Of a stretch of 47,735 nt of DNA, positions 1-8,678 are shown piece by piece; positions within the stretch are counted from its first letter, which is position 1; the number at the start of each line of letters is the position of its first letter. The notes beneath the pieces were generated by a model that saw nothing but the letters and a program-made list of their open reading frames with translations, ran no database searches and had not been told where the DNA came from. Source of the stretch: Paracoccaceae bacterium (GTDB lineage: Bacteria > Pseudomonadota > Alphaproteobacteria > Rhodobacterales > Rhodobacteraceae); the NCBI GenBank assembly GCA_902534325.1, contig CACAPQ010000018.1:1-47735 (forward strand). Reading direction: 5' to 3'. Made by a program: the position numbers and the translations under genes.

Positions 1-921
1 TTACTGCTCATCGCGTATACCACTAGTTTTGTGCAAGAACCAATCTACAACGAAGTTGATGGCTACTGTGAGAAGTGCGATTGCAGCTGCCGGCAAAAGT
101 GGAGTTAGGCCAGCCTTCAAATCATATTGGGCAAACATTATCAAAGACGCATTATCACGTACCATAGATCCCCAATCAGCAGTGGGAGGCTGTATTCCGA
201 CACCAAGGAAGGAAAGCGCTGCTATAGTAAGGAATACAAAACAAAACCTTAGCCCAAACTCAGCAATTAAAGGCGGCATGATGTTTGGTAAAATTTCTTT
301 TCGCATTATCCAGCCTATACCTTCTCCACGTAATTGGGCGGCTTCAACATAATCCATTACCACTACATTTACTGCAACAGCTCTTGTCAAACGGAAGACG
401 CGTGTAGAGTCCAATACAGCAATAATAATGATCAAATTAGTGACTGTTGATCCAAAAATTGATAATAAAACAAGTGCAAATATTAGGCTGGGAATTGCCA
501 TTAAAACATCAACAGCTCTACTCAGAAGTTGGTCGATGTATGATCGATTAATTGCGGCAGCTAGTCCCAGAACTCCACCGATGAGAAAAGCCAGAAATGT
601 TGTTGCAACGGCTATTCCAACTGTATTGCGCGCACCGTAAATCATACGTGAAAAAATATCACGGCCAATTTGATCAGTACCAAATATGTGCTCTGAACTC
701 CAAGCGGCATAAGGCTCTGGAAAAACTTCTGCTTCTCCGTATGGAGCAAATATTGGAGCAAATATCGCTAAAAGTGCATATATAAATATTATCAACATAC
801 CAAAGCGGGCTGTCCAGGGTGATTTAGATAATTCTATTTTTGCTCGTGTCCAAAAAGTCCGTTTTTCAAGAACGGAGCCAACTTCACCAGCTGCTGAGTA
901 TGTATTTTTTTCTTGTGTCAT
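1..921 (-). CDS. ABC transporter inner-membrane permease, DppC/OppC type
   Basis: This 306-residue protein is the second permease of a peptide/nickel-type ABC importer. The N-terminus is cytoplasmic, then one membrane segment (about residues 40-60), the DppC-type HxFGTDxxGRDxxSR motif (about residues 78-92), and five further membrane segments. The EAA loop, which contacts the ATPase, reads as EAAQLRGEGIGWIMRKEILPN near residue 193 and carries the expected conserved glycine. The start is ATG at 921 and overlaps the stop of the upstream permease gene by ATGA, so the two are translationally coupled. The stop codon is the first three bases of the window, so the protein is complete, but the ATPase genes expected next must lie outside. 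The substrate is unknown; peptides, sugars or opine-like compounds are all possible in this family. Confidence 0.93.
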   Translation of the reverse strand: MTQEKNTYSAAGEVGSVLEKRTFWTRAKIELSKSPWTARFGMLIIFIYALLAIFAPIFAPYGEAEVFPEPYAAWSSEHIFGTDQIGRDIFSRMIYGARNTVGIAVATTFLAFLIGGVLGLAAAINRSYIDQLLSRAVDVLMAIPSLIFALVLLSIFGSTVTNLIIIIAVLDSTRVFRLTRAVAVNVVVMDYVEAAQLRGEGIGWIMRKEILPNIMPPLIAEFGLRFCFVFLTIAALSFLGVGIQPPTADWGSMVRDNASLIMFAQYDLKAGLTPLLPAAAIALLTVAINFVVDWFLHKTSGIRDEQ

Positions 922-1898
922 TTTGGATGAAGCAACCTTGGATTTGTTATAATTCCAATAATATCAGCGATTAAGTTCAATAAAATATATGTTATAGCAA
1001 ATATCAGGGCACATCCCTGTACAACTGGAATATCTCTGCTCGTGACGGCATCAACCATTAATTGCCCAACTCCAGGATAAACAAATACTACTTCAACAAC
1101 GACAACTCCAACAACTAAGTAGGCTAAGTTAAAGGCAATTACCGTAGCAATAGGCGCCCAAGCATTCGGTAGGGCATGTTTAAGTATTACTTCAGTTTGA
1201 GACGCTCCTGATAATCTGGCCATTTGTATGTATGGGCTAGCCAAAAGATTAATAATTGCAGCCCGGGTCATTCTCATCATGTGAGCTACAATCACAAGTG
1301 TAAGTGTAAACGCAGGAAGAGCACTTCTGTATAGTCGCTCGCTTAATGGCGTTGCGGCATCAACATTGGCAAGAGATGGGAATATAGGATACAGCGATGC
1401 TAACAATAAAATCAGAATATATGCTACAAAAAATTCAGGAAAAGATATTGTCGTTAAGGTAGTTGTGTTGATTGTTCGGTCATAAACAGAATTGCGATAC
1501 AGGGCGCTGGTGATACCCAAAAATAACGAAACCGGTACCGCAATAATTGCTGTAACACTTGCTAAGAACAGAGTATTCCAAAGGCGAGGAGCTATTAGGT
1601 CGATGACTTCTCTAGATCTATCTGTCCCTGAAGCATTTCGGCCCGAAAAAGAGGTTCCTAAGTCTCCCTGTATGGCGCCTCCAACCCACTGCAAATACCT
1701 TATGTAGGGAGGCTCATCCAATCCCAATTCTCGTCTAAAGGCAGCAACAGTCTCTTCAGTGGCAGCTTGTCCCAAAATTGCTTGCCCAAAATCTCCAGGA
1801 AGCATTTCGATTGCAGAAAATATGATTATGGAAACTATAAAAAGAGTTGCTACTCCTAGGCCTAGTCGCCCAAGAACTGTTTTTAAAACGGGATGCAA
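918..1898 (-). CDS. ABC transporter inner-membrane permease, DppB/OppB type
   Basis: A 326-residue permease with an N-terminal membrane helix (about residues 10-30), a periplasmic segment typical of DppB containing the LGLDEPPYIRYLQW stretch, then five more helices. The EAA loop (ARLSGASQTEVILKHALPNA, about residue 225) marks it as the transmembrane half of an ABC importer. The start appears to be TTG at 1898: the codon before CAT CCC is TTG, an AAGG sequence lies 9 bases upstream, and no ATG fits the family N-terminus. It pairs with the downstream DppC-like gene through a 4-bp overlap. It is separated from the upstream solute-binding protein gene by 73 bp containing a strong hairpin, which suggests lower expression than the binding protein. 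Confidence 0.92.
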   Translation of the reverse strand: MHPVLKTVLGRLGLGVATLFIVSIIIFSAIEMLPGDFGQAILGQAATEETVAAFRRELGLDEPPYIRYLQWVGGAIQGDLGTSFSGRNASGTDRSREVIDLIAPRLWNTLFLASVTAIIAVPVSLFLGITSALYRNSVYDRTINTTTLTTISFPEFFVAYILILLLASLYPIFPSLANVDAATPLSERLYRSALPAFTLTLVIVAHMMRMTRAAIINLLASPYIQMARLSGASQTEVILKHALPNAWAPIATVIAFNLAYLVVGVVVVEVVFVYPGVGQLMVDAVTSRDIPVVQGCALIFAITYILLNLIADIIGIITNPRLLHPK

Positions 1899-1926
1899 AA
1901 TGTATTACCTTAATTTAAAAATAAAT

Positions 1927-1949
1927 ATGGGCCCTTTACTAGGGCCCAT
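1927..1949 (-). terminator. Intercistronic hairpin between binding-protein and permease genes
   Basis: A perfect 8-bp inverted repeat (ATGGGCCC and GGGCCCAT) with a 7-base loop lies between the stop of the solute-binding protein gene (1972) and the permease start (1898). Read on the minus strand it is followed by TATTTATTTTTAAATT, so it resembles a leaky intrinsic terminator or a 3' stabilising hairpin. In ABC importer operons such hairpins commonly allow far more binding protein than permease to be made. It is seen directly in the sequence; the function is inferred. Confidence 0.7.
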
Positions 1950-1971
1950 AAATTTAGTTGCTATTTAATAT

Positions 1972-3570
1972 TTAAGCAAACCACCAGCGTTCGACGCACT
2001 TGGCGCCATCACTATCCCAGTTAGCCGCAATATTTTCGTCTGTTGCTATAGCTTTTGAGTTAGCACTGACATAGCTGTTGAAAATCGGACATATTGTTCC
2101 ACCATCATCGTATATTAGACGCTGGCATTCATAATATAGTTCCCGACGCTTGTTATCATTCAATTCAGCCCGTGCTTCTTTCACAAGTTTATTGAACTTG
2201 ACTGCCGAGTCTGTAGTTTTCCAAGCAGTATCATTCCACTCTGTATCGTCAGTATATGCAGCGGAGAACATCCAGTCTTCTGTTGGTCTACCACCCCAGT
2301 AACATGCACACCATCCTTTAGCGTCATTGTTCCAAACGTTAGACCAGTATCCATCTTTTGGCTCTCTGATCACTTCGATTTCCATACCGGCTTCGGCTGC
2401 AGAAGCTGCCATAAGTTGCGCGGCATCAACTGCTCCAGCAAATGCAGCGTCGGCTGCAGAAAGTGGAATCTTTCCTGAATGCCCAGATTTTTTATAGTGA
2501 TAGGCAGCTTTATCAGCATCAAATTCCCGCTGGGGTAAGTCTGAATTATGATATCTGTTTGCAGTAGAGATTGGATGGTCGTTACCGATTGCGCCATAGC
2601 CCAATAAAATTTTATCGACTAATTCTTGACGCTTGATAGACCACTTAAGTGCCATTCTAAGATCATAATTGTCGAACGGCGCCACATTCAATCTCATTGG
2701 GAAAGTATAATGTGCTGTACCAGTAGCATCCCAAATATAGATATCCTTGTTTCTCTTGAACAGGTTTACTGTTTTCAGATCTACTCGGTCCATTGCATCA
2801 ATATCGCCTGATGTTAGGGCGTTTTGACGGGCGGTCGGATCAATAATTGAAAGCAACTCCACTTCGTCAAAATGGGCCGCGCCTTCTTTCCAATAGTTTG
2901 GATTTTTCTTGAGAACTGACTTAACACCAGGCTCAAAAGATTGAAGGATATAACCACCAGTTCCTACGCCTGATGCCATGTCTCCGGCTGGTCTAATTGA
3001 TATGTGATAGTCACTCACAATAAATGGAAAGTCCGCATTTGGATTTTCTAATTCGAAAATCACCTTGTTTTTTCCATCTGCTTTTAATGATTTAACCTGA
3101 GTCAGAAGCCCTTTTGCTGCCGATGTTGAATCCTCACCCATGTGATGATTGTAGCTAGCAACTACGTCTTCCGAGGTCATTGTTTTTCCGTTATGGAACT
3201 CAACACCTTGTCTTAGATTAAAAACCCATTTTTGAGCATCGCCAGACTCAAAGCTTTCCGCTAATTCTGGGATCAGCTCGCCAGTATTGCTTACTTCGGT
3301 TAAGTGGTTTCCGAAAGTATATCCATTAACGAGTGTGAAGTGGTTCTCAGATGTTGCTGAATCCAAGGTATCTGTTGTAGACCCGTGGCCTAGGCCCATA
3401 CGGAAACGTCCACCACTTTTTGGCGTTGCTGCAGCAACTTGGCCCGCCAGCGATAATGCTGAAGGTAATGCAACACCTGTGGCGAGCAAAGATCTTACAA
3501 AAGTTCGGCGATCAATTTGACCACTCTTATACTTGAGCTCTTGGATGGCTCTGTACTCTAATTTACTCAT
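1972..3570 (-). CDS. Tat-exported extracellular solute-binding protein, peptide/nickel family 5
   Basis: Periplasmic binding protein for the adjacent ABC importer, about 532 residues, the usual size for the DppA/OppA (SBP_bac_5) family. The N-terminus holds a twin-arginine signal (DRRTFVRSLLATG, Arg21-Arg22) with an Ala-rich cleavage region near residue 48, so it should be exported folded. The mature part shows the family pattern WVFNLRQGVEFHNGKTMTSEDVV. I place the start at ATG 3570, which has AGGGAG about 11 bases upstream; a longer reading from TTG 3612 adds 14 residues but is itself an SD-like sequence (GGGAGGA). Five cysteines sit in the C-terminal third, unusual for a periplasmic protein and possibly disulfide-bonded. 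It lies 117 bp downstream of the hydrolase gene on the same strand. The ligand is unknown. Confidence 0.9.
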   Translation of the reverse strand: MSKLEYRAIQELKYKSGQIDRRTFVRSLLATGVALPSALSLAGQVAAATPKSGGRFRMGLGHGSTTDTLDSATSENHFTLVNGYTFGNHLTEVSNTGELIPELAESFESGDAQKWVFNLRQGVEFHNGKTMTSEDVVASYNHHMGEDSTSAAKGLLTQVKSLKADGKNKVIFELENPNADFPFIVSDYHISIRPAGDMASGVGTGGYILQSFEPGVKSVLKKNPNYWKEGAAHFDEVELLSIIDPTARQNALTSGDIDAMDRVDLKTVNLFKRNKDIYIWDATGTAHYTFPMRLNVAPFDNYDLRMALKWSIKRQELVDKILLGYGAIGNDHPISTANRYHNSDLPQREFDADKAAYHYKKSGHSGKIPLSAADAAFAGAVDAAQLMAASAAEAGMEIEVIREPKDGYWSNVWNNDAKGWCACYWGGRPTEDWMFSAAYTDDTEWNDTAWKTTDSAVKFNKLVKEARAELNDNKRRELYYECQRLIYDDGGTICPIFNSYVSANSKAIATDENIAANWDSDGAKCVERWWFA

Positions 3571-3687
3571 ATTATTTACGACTCCCTGTGTGTTATCGTT
3601 ATATCCTCCCAATCATGCAAAATGCTTCGACTAAAAAGCAAGTGAAAATTGATTTTTTTATGCTTTCAAAGCAACTTAAAGCCAAAA

Positions 3688-5712
3688 TCAATGAGAATCC
3701 CGACTAATAGTCTCAGAAATTTGCTTTTCGTAGAATAGTTTTTCATTTTCGTAAGCTTCTAATTTTGCGTAAATGTAGAAATTTTCAGCATCACTCTTCA
3801 TCGTCGCAAATGTTTCTGTGCGAGTTTGCCAGTCTCCTCGATTTCTTTCTTCTGTCCAGTGCGTTCGCCCCTCTGCTGAAAGAGGATCATTAGGATATAT
3901 AGTCCACCATTCCCTGGCTATTGATCCAATTTCTAAACCATTGGCACTGTCTCGAACCAGTCCAAAGTCATCGATGATTTCTACTATTGATTCACCTGAA
4001 CCAATATCACGAGTTACTTTTCTGGAGTTTGAAGCTTCTCTTAGCGTTTCTGTTTTCCAAGGTTCATCTGTCTTTTCTGGTAAAAAATTGCGCATGTCCT
4101 CGCTACCGCCTTCCGTAACTGGAATTTCAATACTTCCATCAATAATTTCTATTTCACCTTTATCTGGTGTGGGCCACAAAAGTGGCCAATAGGCATTTGA
4201 AATAGATAATCTAATTTTATGATATTTAAAAATACGATAGGCTATATGATCTAAATCAAAGGTAATGGAAATAATTTCATCTTTTTTAATTTGTCTTGGC
4301 TTATCATGACCATCAATATGCCCAAGATTATAAACCCCATAGGTTATTCTTGTTGATGCCCCATCGGGGTGAATGTGGTTCAGTCGAACTGCAATTTGAG
4401 CAGTATTAGTAGATGATCTAAGTTTTAATTTTACTTTTGGGGCGCCCACGATGTCTATTTGATCCCTCAACTCTGCAGTTGTAAAACTAGCAGACTGTCC
4501 GTCGTCTGTTCTTTGATCACCGGGAAGCTCTGGGCCAAGCCAAATTGAACAATACTCTCCGCCATCTAGTCCACATGTTTGGGGTGAAGATATAAATGTT
4601 TTGGAATAGCCTTTTTCCTCGCCCAATGTTGAATTTTCATTGATATGGAGTGTCTTCGTTGATGATTGGTTAGGCCACTGATCGTAAGTGACCCAGTGAC
4701 CCTTTCTATGTTCGTATGAGGACTTGGGCTTAACCCCCTCCATAAGATAAACCGTATAAGCTGGATCATTTTCAACCTGTGTATTTTTGTTTTTCAGCCA
4801 ATGATCCCACCATCTTAATGCTTCATGAAGAAAATCAATTCTTGGTCCTGGCACCGCAAAATGTGGATACTTGTGAACCCAAGGTCCCACTATTCCTTTA
4901 ACTGGGCAAGATAGGTTCTCAACAAGATGCGACACAGTATTTTTATAAGCATCTCCCCATCCACCGATTGCTAAAGTAGCTGCCTTGATTTTTGAGTAGT
5001 CTTCACAAACAGACCCATGTTTCCAATAATCGTCTCTTCTTTGATGTTTTAGCCATTCAATGGGTAAAAATGGTTCAGATTCTAATCTCTCTCGCCACAT
5101 TTCTCTCCATGAATCACCTACTAATGCAGGATCGGGTGGCCTGGAAGAGTAAGCCCACATCGTTGAACCCCAACCAAGATTTTCATTTAATAAACATCCA
5201 CCCTTGTAGTGAATATCATCTGCGTACCTATCCACTGTAGAGCATAAAGTGATGATGGCTTTCAGGGGCTCTGGTTGAAGAGCTGCTACTTGGAGAGCAT
5301 TGAAGCCACCCCAGCTTATACCCATCATTCCCACCGTTCCTGAGCACCACTGCTGTTTGGCCAGCCAGTTGATAACTTCAACAGCATCATTTAATTCTTG
5401 GGCTGTATATTCGTCTTCCATTATACCCTGGCTGTCGCCATTCCCCCGAATATCTACCCGAACAGATGCATAACCTCTTTTGGCAAAATATGGATGGGTC
5501 AACTCATCTCGAGCAATTGTCCCATCGCGCTTTCGATATGGCAGATATTCTAGAATGGCAGGTACTGGAAATTCATGGGCATTTTCTGGCATCCAAGTAC
5601 GAGCAGATAGTCTACAGCCATCAGATAAAATAATCCCTAAATCGTCATCTACTTTTATTTTCCTAAGGTTTTCTTTCATTGCTGATGCTCTAGGTTCTCT
5701 AATTATGTGCAT
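3688..5712 (-). CDS. CocE/NonD family alpha/beta hydrolase (X-Pro dipeptidyl-peptidase-like)
   Basis: A 674-residue serine hydrolase of the CocE/NonD family, which cleaves esters, amides or acyl groups from small molecules and peptides. The N-terminal half is an alpha/beta hydrolase: the nucleophile motif GISWGG places the catalytic serine near residue 133, with candidate Asp (GGWGDAY, about 253) and His (GPWVHKYPH, about 278). The C-terminal half (from about residue 395, QSASFTTAELRDQIDIVGAPKVKL) is the jelly-roll beta domain of X-Pro dipeptidyl-peptidases. No signal peptide is visible, so it is probably cytoplasmic. The chosen start is ATG 5712; a second ATG at 5679 is possible and neither has a clear ribosome binding site. 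It reads toward the importer genes on the same strand, suggesting it processes the imported compound. The substrate cannot be told from sequence. Confidence 0.88.
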   Translation of the reverse strand: MHIIREPRASAMKENLRKIKVDDDLGIILSDGCRLSARTWMPENAHEFPVPAILEYLPYRKRDGTIARDELTHPYFAKRGYASVRVDIRGNGDSQGIMEDEYTAQELNDAVEVINWLAKQQWCSGTVGMMGISWGGFNALQVAALQPEPLKAIITLCSTVDRYADDIHYKGGCLLNENLGWGSTMWAYSSRPPDPALVGDSWREMWRERLESEPFLPIEWLKHQRRDDYWKHGSVCEDYSKIKAATLAIGGWGDAYKNTVSHLVENLSCPVKGIVGPWVHKYPHFAVPGPRIDFLHEALRWWDHWLKNKNTQVENDPAYTVYLMEGVKPKSSYEHRKGHWVTYDQWPNQSSTKTLHINENSTLGEEKGYSKTFISSPQTCGLDGGEYCSIWLGPELPGDQRTDDGQSASFTTAELRDQIDIVGAPKVKLKLRSSTNTAQIAVRLNHIHPDGASTRITYGVYNLGHIDGHDKPRQIKKDEIISITFDLDHIAYRIFKYHKIRLSISNAYWPLLWPTPDKGEIEIIDGSIEIPVTEGGSEDMRNFLPEKTDEPWKTETLREASNSRKVTRDIGSGESIVEIIDDFGLVRDSANGLEIGSIAREWWTIYPNDPLSAEGRTHWTEERNRGDWQTRTETFATMKSDAENFYIYAKLEAYENEKLFYEKQISETISRDSH

Positions 5713-5762
5713 TTCTATAGTAACGAAAGTTTTGCAAATACCTATATTAAGTTGAGGTTCTT

Positions 5763-6650
5763 TTGAAAAAAATTGCTATCAGTACTTCCGCTGTAATTTT
5801 AATGATGGCGTTTTGGGTAATAACTTCTGCAAAAATACCGGAGTTTTCTTCAGTTGAGAATTATCAAGGCAGCTTAAAAAAGGGCGAATATGTTTTTAAT
5901 GCATCAGGTTGTGCCAGTTGTCATTCCAGTCCAGACACGACACAGGAAGAGAAGTTAGTACTGACAGGTGGTCGTGCCTTTCCGTCTCCATTTGGTACAT
6001 TCTACGCGCCTAATATCTCAATAGATAAAGTAAATGGGATAGGGGCTTGGTCTGAGAAAGATTTTGTAAATGCGGTACGTCATGGAGTTTCGCCAAAAGG
6101 AAAACATTACTACCCATCTTTTCCGTATACCGCATACGCTAATATGACGGATCAAGATATTGCAGATTTATGGGCCTATTTTAAATCTATTCCGGAAAGT
6201 TCTAAACCGTCAATTGATCATGATCTTCCAATGTACGTTCGTTGGAGGAGGCCCATAGCATTTTGGAAATTATTAAACAAACGTGAGCCAATCACGGAAT
6301 TAGTGTCTTCAGATGCAACGGTACAGAGGGGCTCATACTTAGTAGAAACGCTCGGTCATTGCGGCGAGTGTCATACTCCGAGGAATTTTATTGGTGGTTT
6401 ACAATATGACTATTGGCTCGGCGGTGCAAAGAACCCGGCTGGTAGAGGAATGATCCCAAATATTACGCCGACAAAGCTAACTTGGGATACTGAAGAAATT
6501 GTTGAATATTTAGCAAGTGGGTTTACTCCAGATTTTGATGTAGCAGGTGGGCATATGGCAGATGTTGTCGAAAACACCTCAAAGCTCACAGAAGAAGATA
6601 GGCTGGCAATTGCTGAATATCTGAAAGCTATACCTGGAGTGCAAAAATAA
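5763..6650 (+). CDS. Diheme cytochrome c, membrane-anchored or exported
   Basis: A 295-residue c-type cytochrome with two heme-binding motifs, CASCH at residues 50-54 and CGECH at residues 200-204, giving two cytochrome c domains in tandem. The N-terminal hydrophobic segment (residues 3-22) directs it to the periplasm, either cleaved or as an anchor. The architecture resembles the cytochrome subunits of gluconate, sorbose or alcohol dehydrogenases, which pass electrons from a periplasmic dehydrogenase to the respiratory chain; no dehydrogenase partner is adjacent here. The start is TTG 5763, 5 bases after a GAGG site; there is no better in-frame start. It is divergent from the hydrolase gene with only 50 bp between, so the two promoters must be close together. 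The exact redox partner is unknown. Confidence 0.87.
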   Translation: MKKIAISTSAVILMMAFWVITSAKIPEFSSVENYQGSLKKGEYVFNASGCASCHSSPDTTQEEKLVLTGGRAFPSPFGTFYAPNISIDKVNGIGAWSEKDFVNAVRHGVSPKGKHYYPSFPYTAYANMTDQDIADLWAYFKSIPESSKPSIDHDLPMYVRWRRPIAFWKLLNKREPITELVSSDATVQRGSYLVETLGHCGECHTPRNFIGGLQYDYWLGGAKNPAGRGMIPNITPTKLTWDTEEIVEYLASGFTPDFDVAGGHMADVVENTSKLTEEDRLAIAEYLKAIPGVQK

Positions 6651-6664
6651 ACTTTATTTTACCT

Positions 6665-6693
6665 TTGAACTTGTCTGTTTAAAGCATTAGAGA
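6665..6693 (+). promoter_or_regulatory. Probable sigma-70 promoter of tRNA-Arg
   Basis: TTGAAC (6665-6670) and TAGAGA (6688-6693) are separated by 17 bases, and the implied start lies only a few bases before the tRNA at 6702. The -35 match is good and the -10 match is partial. The position makes it a reasonable tRNA promoter, but it is a visual match only. Confidence 0.4.
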
Positions 6694-6701
6694 GACCTTG
6701 T

Positions 6702-6778
6702 GGCTCCTTAGCTCAACTGGATAGAGCAGCCGACTTCTAATCGGCAGGTTGAGGGTTCGAGTCCTTCAGGGGCCGCCA
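6702..6778 (+). tRNA. tRNA-Arg (anticodon TCT)
   Basis: A 77-base cloverleaf is visible. The acceptor stem is GGCTCCT paired with AGGGGCC (one T-G pair), followed by discriminator G and an encoded CCA. The D arm is GCTCAACTGGATAGAGC. The anticodon stem GCCGA/TCGGC encloses the loop CTTCTAA, giving anticodon TCT for AGA/AGG codons. The T arm contains GGTTCGAGTCC. The 3' end is 8 bp from the stop of the convergent mutarotase gene. There is no integrase or duplicated tRNA 3' end nearby, so I see no sign of island insertion here. Confidence 0.97.
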
Positions 6779-6786
6779 TTCATCTG

Positions 6787-7791
6787 TCACTTTTTATCCT
6801 TTGAGTTGCTAAACTTAATTCTTGTATGGTGTTTATACCTTTCATGTGGCCTTAAATAAGGACTAGGAAAGCTACTCTGGTTTGGTGAGTCTGGCCAAAT
6901 TTGAGGTTCTAGTGCAATTCCGGCAAATTCTTTATATGGGAAGTTTCCCCAACCTTTGTCACTACCGCTATCGAGTGCTTTGCCGGTATATATTTGAAGG
7001 CCAGGTTCAGTTGATAGTAGTTCTAATGAAATGTTTTTTGCCGAGACGATTGCATTTGTTCTTAGATTTTGCCGAGTATTCGAAATACAAAAATTATGAT
7101 CAATTTCAGTCGGCTTACCGTTGTCATTTAACTTTCGACTTTTTTTAAAGTCTAAAGCTAGTTCGTTAGTGGAAACTGGTTCGGATAATGGTATTCCATT
7201 TTTATCCACTGGCAGCACGTTATCACAATTAACAATCAGACTGTGGTTTGCTATATTTTTCGCTCCGTCTAAATTGAAGTAACTATGATTGGTAAAGTTA
7301 CATAGCGTCGTTTTGTCGGTTCTTGCCTCTATAAAAATATCGATTGTTGTTTTATTTACCTTATAGGTAGTTTCAACTGTTAGTTTGCCTGGAAACCCCA
7401 TATGCCCATCTGGGAGTTCATCAAGTAATTTTACTTTGGATTTATCATAATCAATAATTTTCCAATTTCTTGCAGCTGATCCGTCAGTACCGCCGTGAAG
7501 TGTATGGGTTTGGTTTTGATTTTTGTCGAAGGAATAAATTTTTCCATCGATCGTTGCTTTCCCATTGGAAATTCTATTGGCATATCTGCCAACTATAGCA
7601 CCTAATTTTCCTGAATTGATAAAATAAGATTCCAATCTTGGATATCCTAATACTAGAGAATGGGTTACATTTTTCATTCTAATATCTTGAATGATGGCAC
7701 CTAAGCTCAATACTTTCAGCTGAAGATCATTACTTTCAATAGTAACTTGGAAAACATCTTCCCCATTGGGCATATGTCCATATAATTTCAT
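6787..7791 (-). CDS. galM: Aldose 1-epimerase (galactose mutarotase)
   Basis: A 334-residue protein of the GalM family, which interconverts alpha and beta anomers of hexoses. The recognisable stretches are GAIIQDIRM near the start, GAIVGRYANRISNGKATIDG (about residues 64-83), THTLHGG (about 96), the catalytic-region TNHSYFNLDG (about 167-176) and the C-terminal ALEPQIWPDSPN with the general-base Glu. Length is typical. It is the last gene of a five-gene minus-strand run (10973 to 6787) for oxidative galactose breakdown; supplying the anomer preferred by the dehydrogenase would be its role. The gap from the lactonase gene is 35 bp. Confidence in the family is high; galactose as substrate is inferred from neighbours. 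Confidence 0.93.
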   Translation of the reverse strand: MKLYGHMPNGEDVFQVTIESNDLQLKVLSLGAIIQDIRMKNVTHSLVLGYPRLESYFINSGKLGAIVGRYANRISNGKATIDGKIYSFDKNQNQTHTLHGGTDGSAARNWKIIDYDKSKVKLLDELPDGHMGFPGKLTVETTYKVNKTTIDIFIEARTDKTTLCNFTNHSYFNLDGAKNIANHSLIVNCDNVLPVDKNGIPLSEPVSTNELALDFKKSRKLNDNGKPTEIDHNFCISNTRQNLRTNAIVSAKNISLELLSTEPGLQIYTGKALDSGSDKGWGNFPYKEFAGIALEPQIWPDSPNQSSFPSPYLRPHERYKHHTRIKFSNSKDKK

Positions 7792-7826
7792 AAGCTTGGC
7801 CTAATTCAGTAAATGTATTTTCGTTT

Positions 7827-8678
7827 CTATATCAGTTGAATGCAATTTTCTTTCTGACCGATAAATTCTGTATCACAATAAAAAGTACAGCCTGAAAATT
7901 TCTCATCTACGCCTATACCCGCACTTGTTACAAACATTGTTGAAAAATTAGGTCCGCCAAATGCCGGGCAAGAGGTTTGAGAGGCTTGCACTGAAAGGTG
8001 GTCTTTGTATTTTCCATGCAAATCGTATTTGCTAATTCGTGATGCTCCCCACTGGGCATTCCATAGGTTTCCGCTGGCATCAACGACCGAACCATCCGGC
8101 AATGTTTCAGTATTAGTTAAATCAATAAAAATTTCAGGATTTTTTATTGGGTGACCATCTTTTTTATCTAACTCAACACGCATTATAGTTTTTTTGGTTG
8201 TATCACAAAAAAAACAAAACTTTTTGTCAGGTGAGAAACAGATTGAATTGCTTATTGTTACTTTAGAAATTATTTGCTCTAGCTTACCATTAAAGTACCG
8301 ATAAATTGCACCAACTTCTGTCTCGCTATTTTTTCCCATTGTGCCGATCCAAAAGCCTCCCCATGGATCAGATCTACCGTCGTTTGATCTATTTCCAGGC
8401 TTATCCTTTTCTAAATCAATGAGATGTTTTTCTGTCCGCTCATTCAGATCATAAAGAAATAAATTTACCTCAGAAGCAAGAAGCAGAACGTTTTCGTCTA
8501 CCCAGCCCGCTGCTGAAACCATTCTATCGAAAGCATGCACTGTGGCTTCTTGCTGGGGAGTTTTTTTGTGCAACATTCTGTATGACAGGATATCAAACCA
8601 AAACAGCTCTTGCCGAACTGGATGCCATAATGGACCTTCACCCAATTTGCATTTTGTGTTATCGAAGATTTTCATCAT
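7827..8678 (-). CDS. SMP-30/gluconolactonase family sugar lactonase, probably galactonolactonase
   Basis: A six-bladed beta-propeller lactonase of about 283 residues. Metal-ligand motifs of the SMP-30 family are visible: LGEGPLWHP near the N-terminus (the Glu ligand), NDGRSDPWGGFWIGTMG in the middle (Asn and Asp ligands) and LPDGSVVDASGNLWNAQWG (Asp ligand). It would hydrolyse the aldonolactone made by the sugar dehydrogenase to the free acid in the cytoplasm. The reading frame is open to 8693, but I choose ATG 8678 because it forms an ATGA overlap with the stop of the aldolase gene, implying translational coupling. Membership in the galactose operon makes galactono-lactone the likely substrate; arabinono-lactone is an alternative. 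Confidence 0.9.
   Translation of the reverse strand: MMKIFDNTKCKLGEGPLWHPVRQELFWFDILSYRMLHKKTPQQEATVHAFDRMVSAAGWVDENVLLLASEVNLFLYDLNERTEKHLIDLEKDKPGNRSNDGRSDPWGGFWIGTMGKNSETEVGAIYRYFNGKLEQIISKVTISNSICFSPDKKFCFFCDTTKKTIMRVELDKKDGHPIKNPEIFIDLTNTETLPDGSVVDASGNLWNAQWGASRISKYDLHGKYKDHLSVQASQTSCPAFGGPNFSTMFVTSAGIGVDEKFSGCTFYCDTEFIGQKENCIQLI

Noticed and set aside
6702-6778. tRNA-Arg as an island attachment site
   Set aside because: There is no integrase, no repeated tRNA 3' end and no composition shift in the downstream galactose operon.
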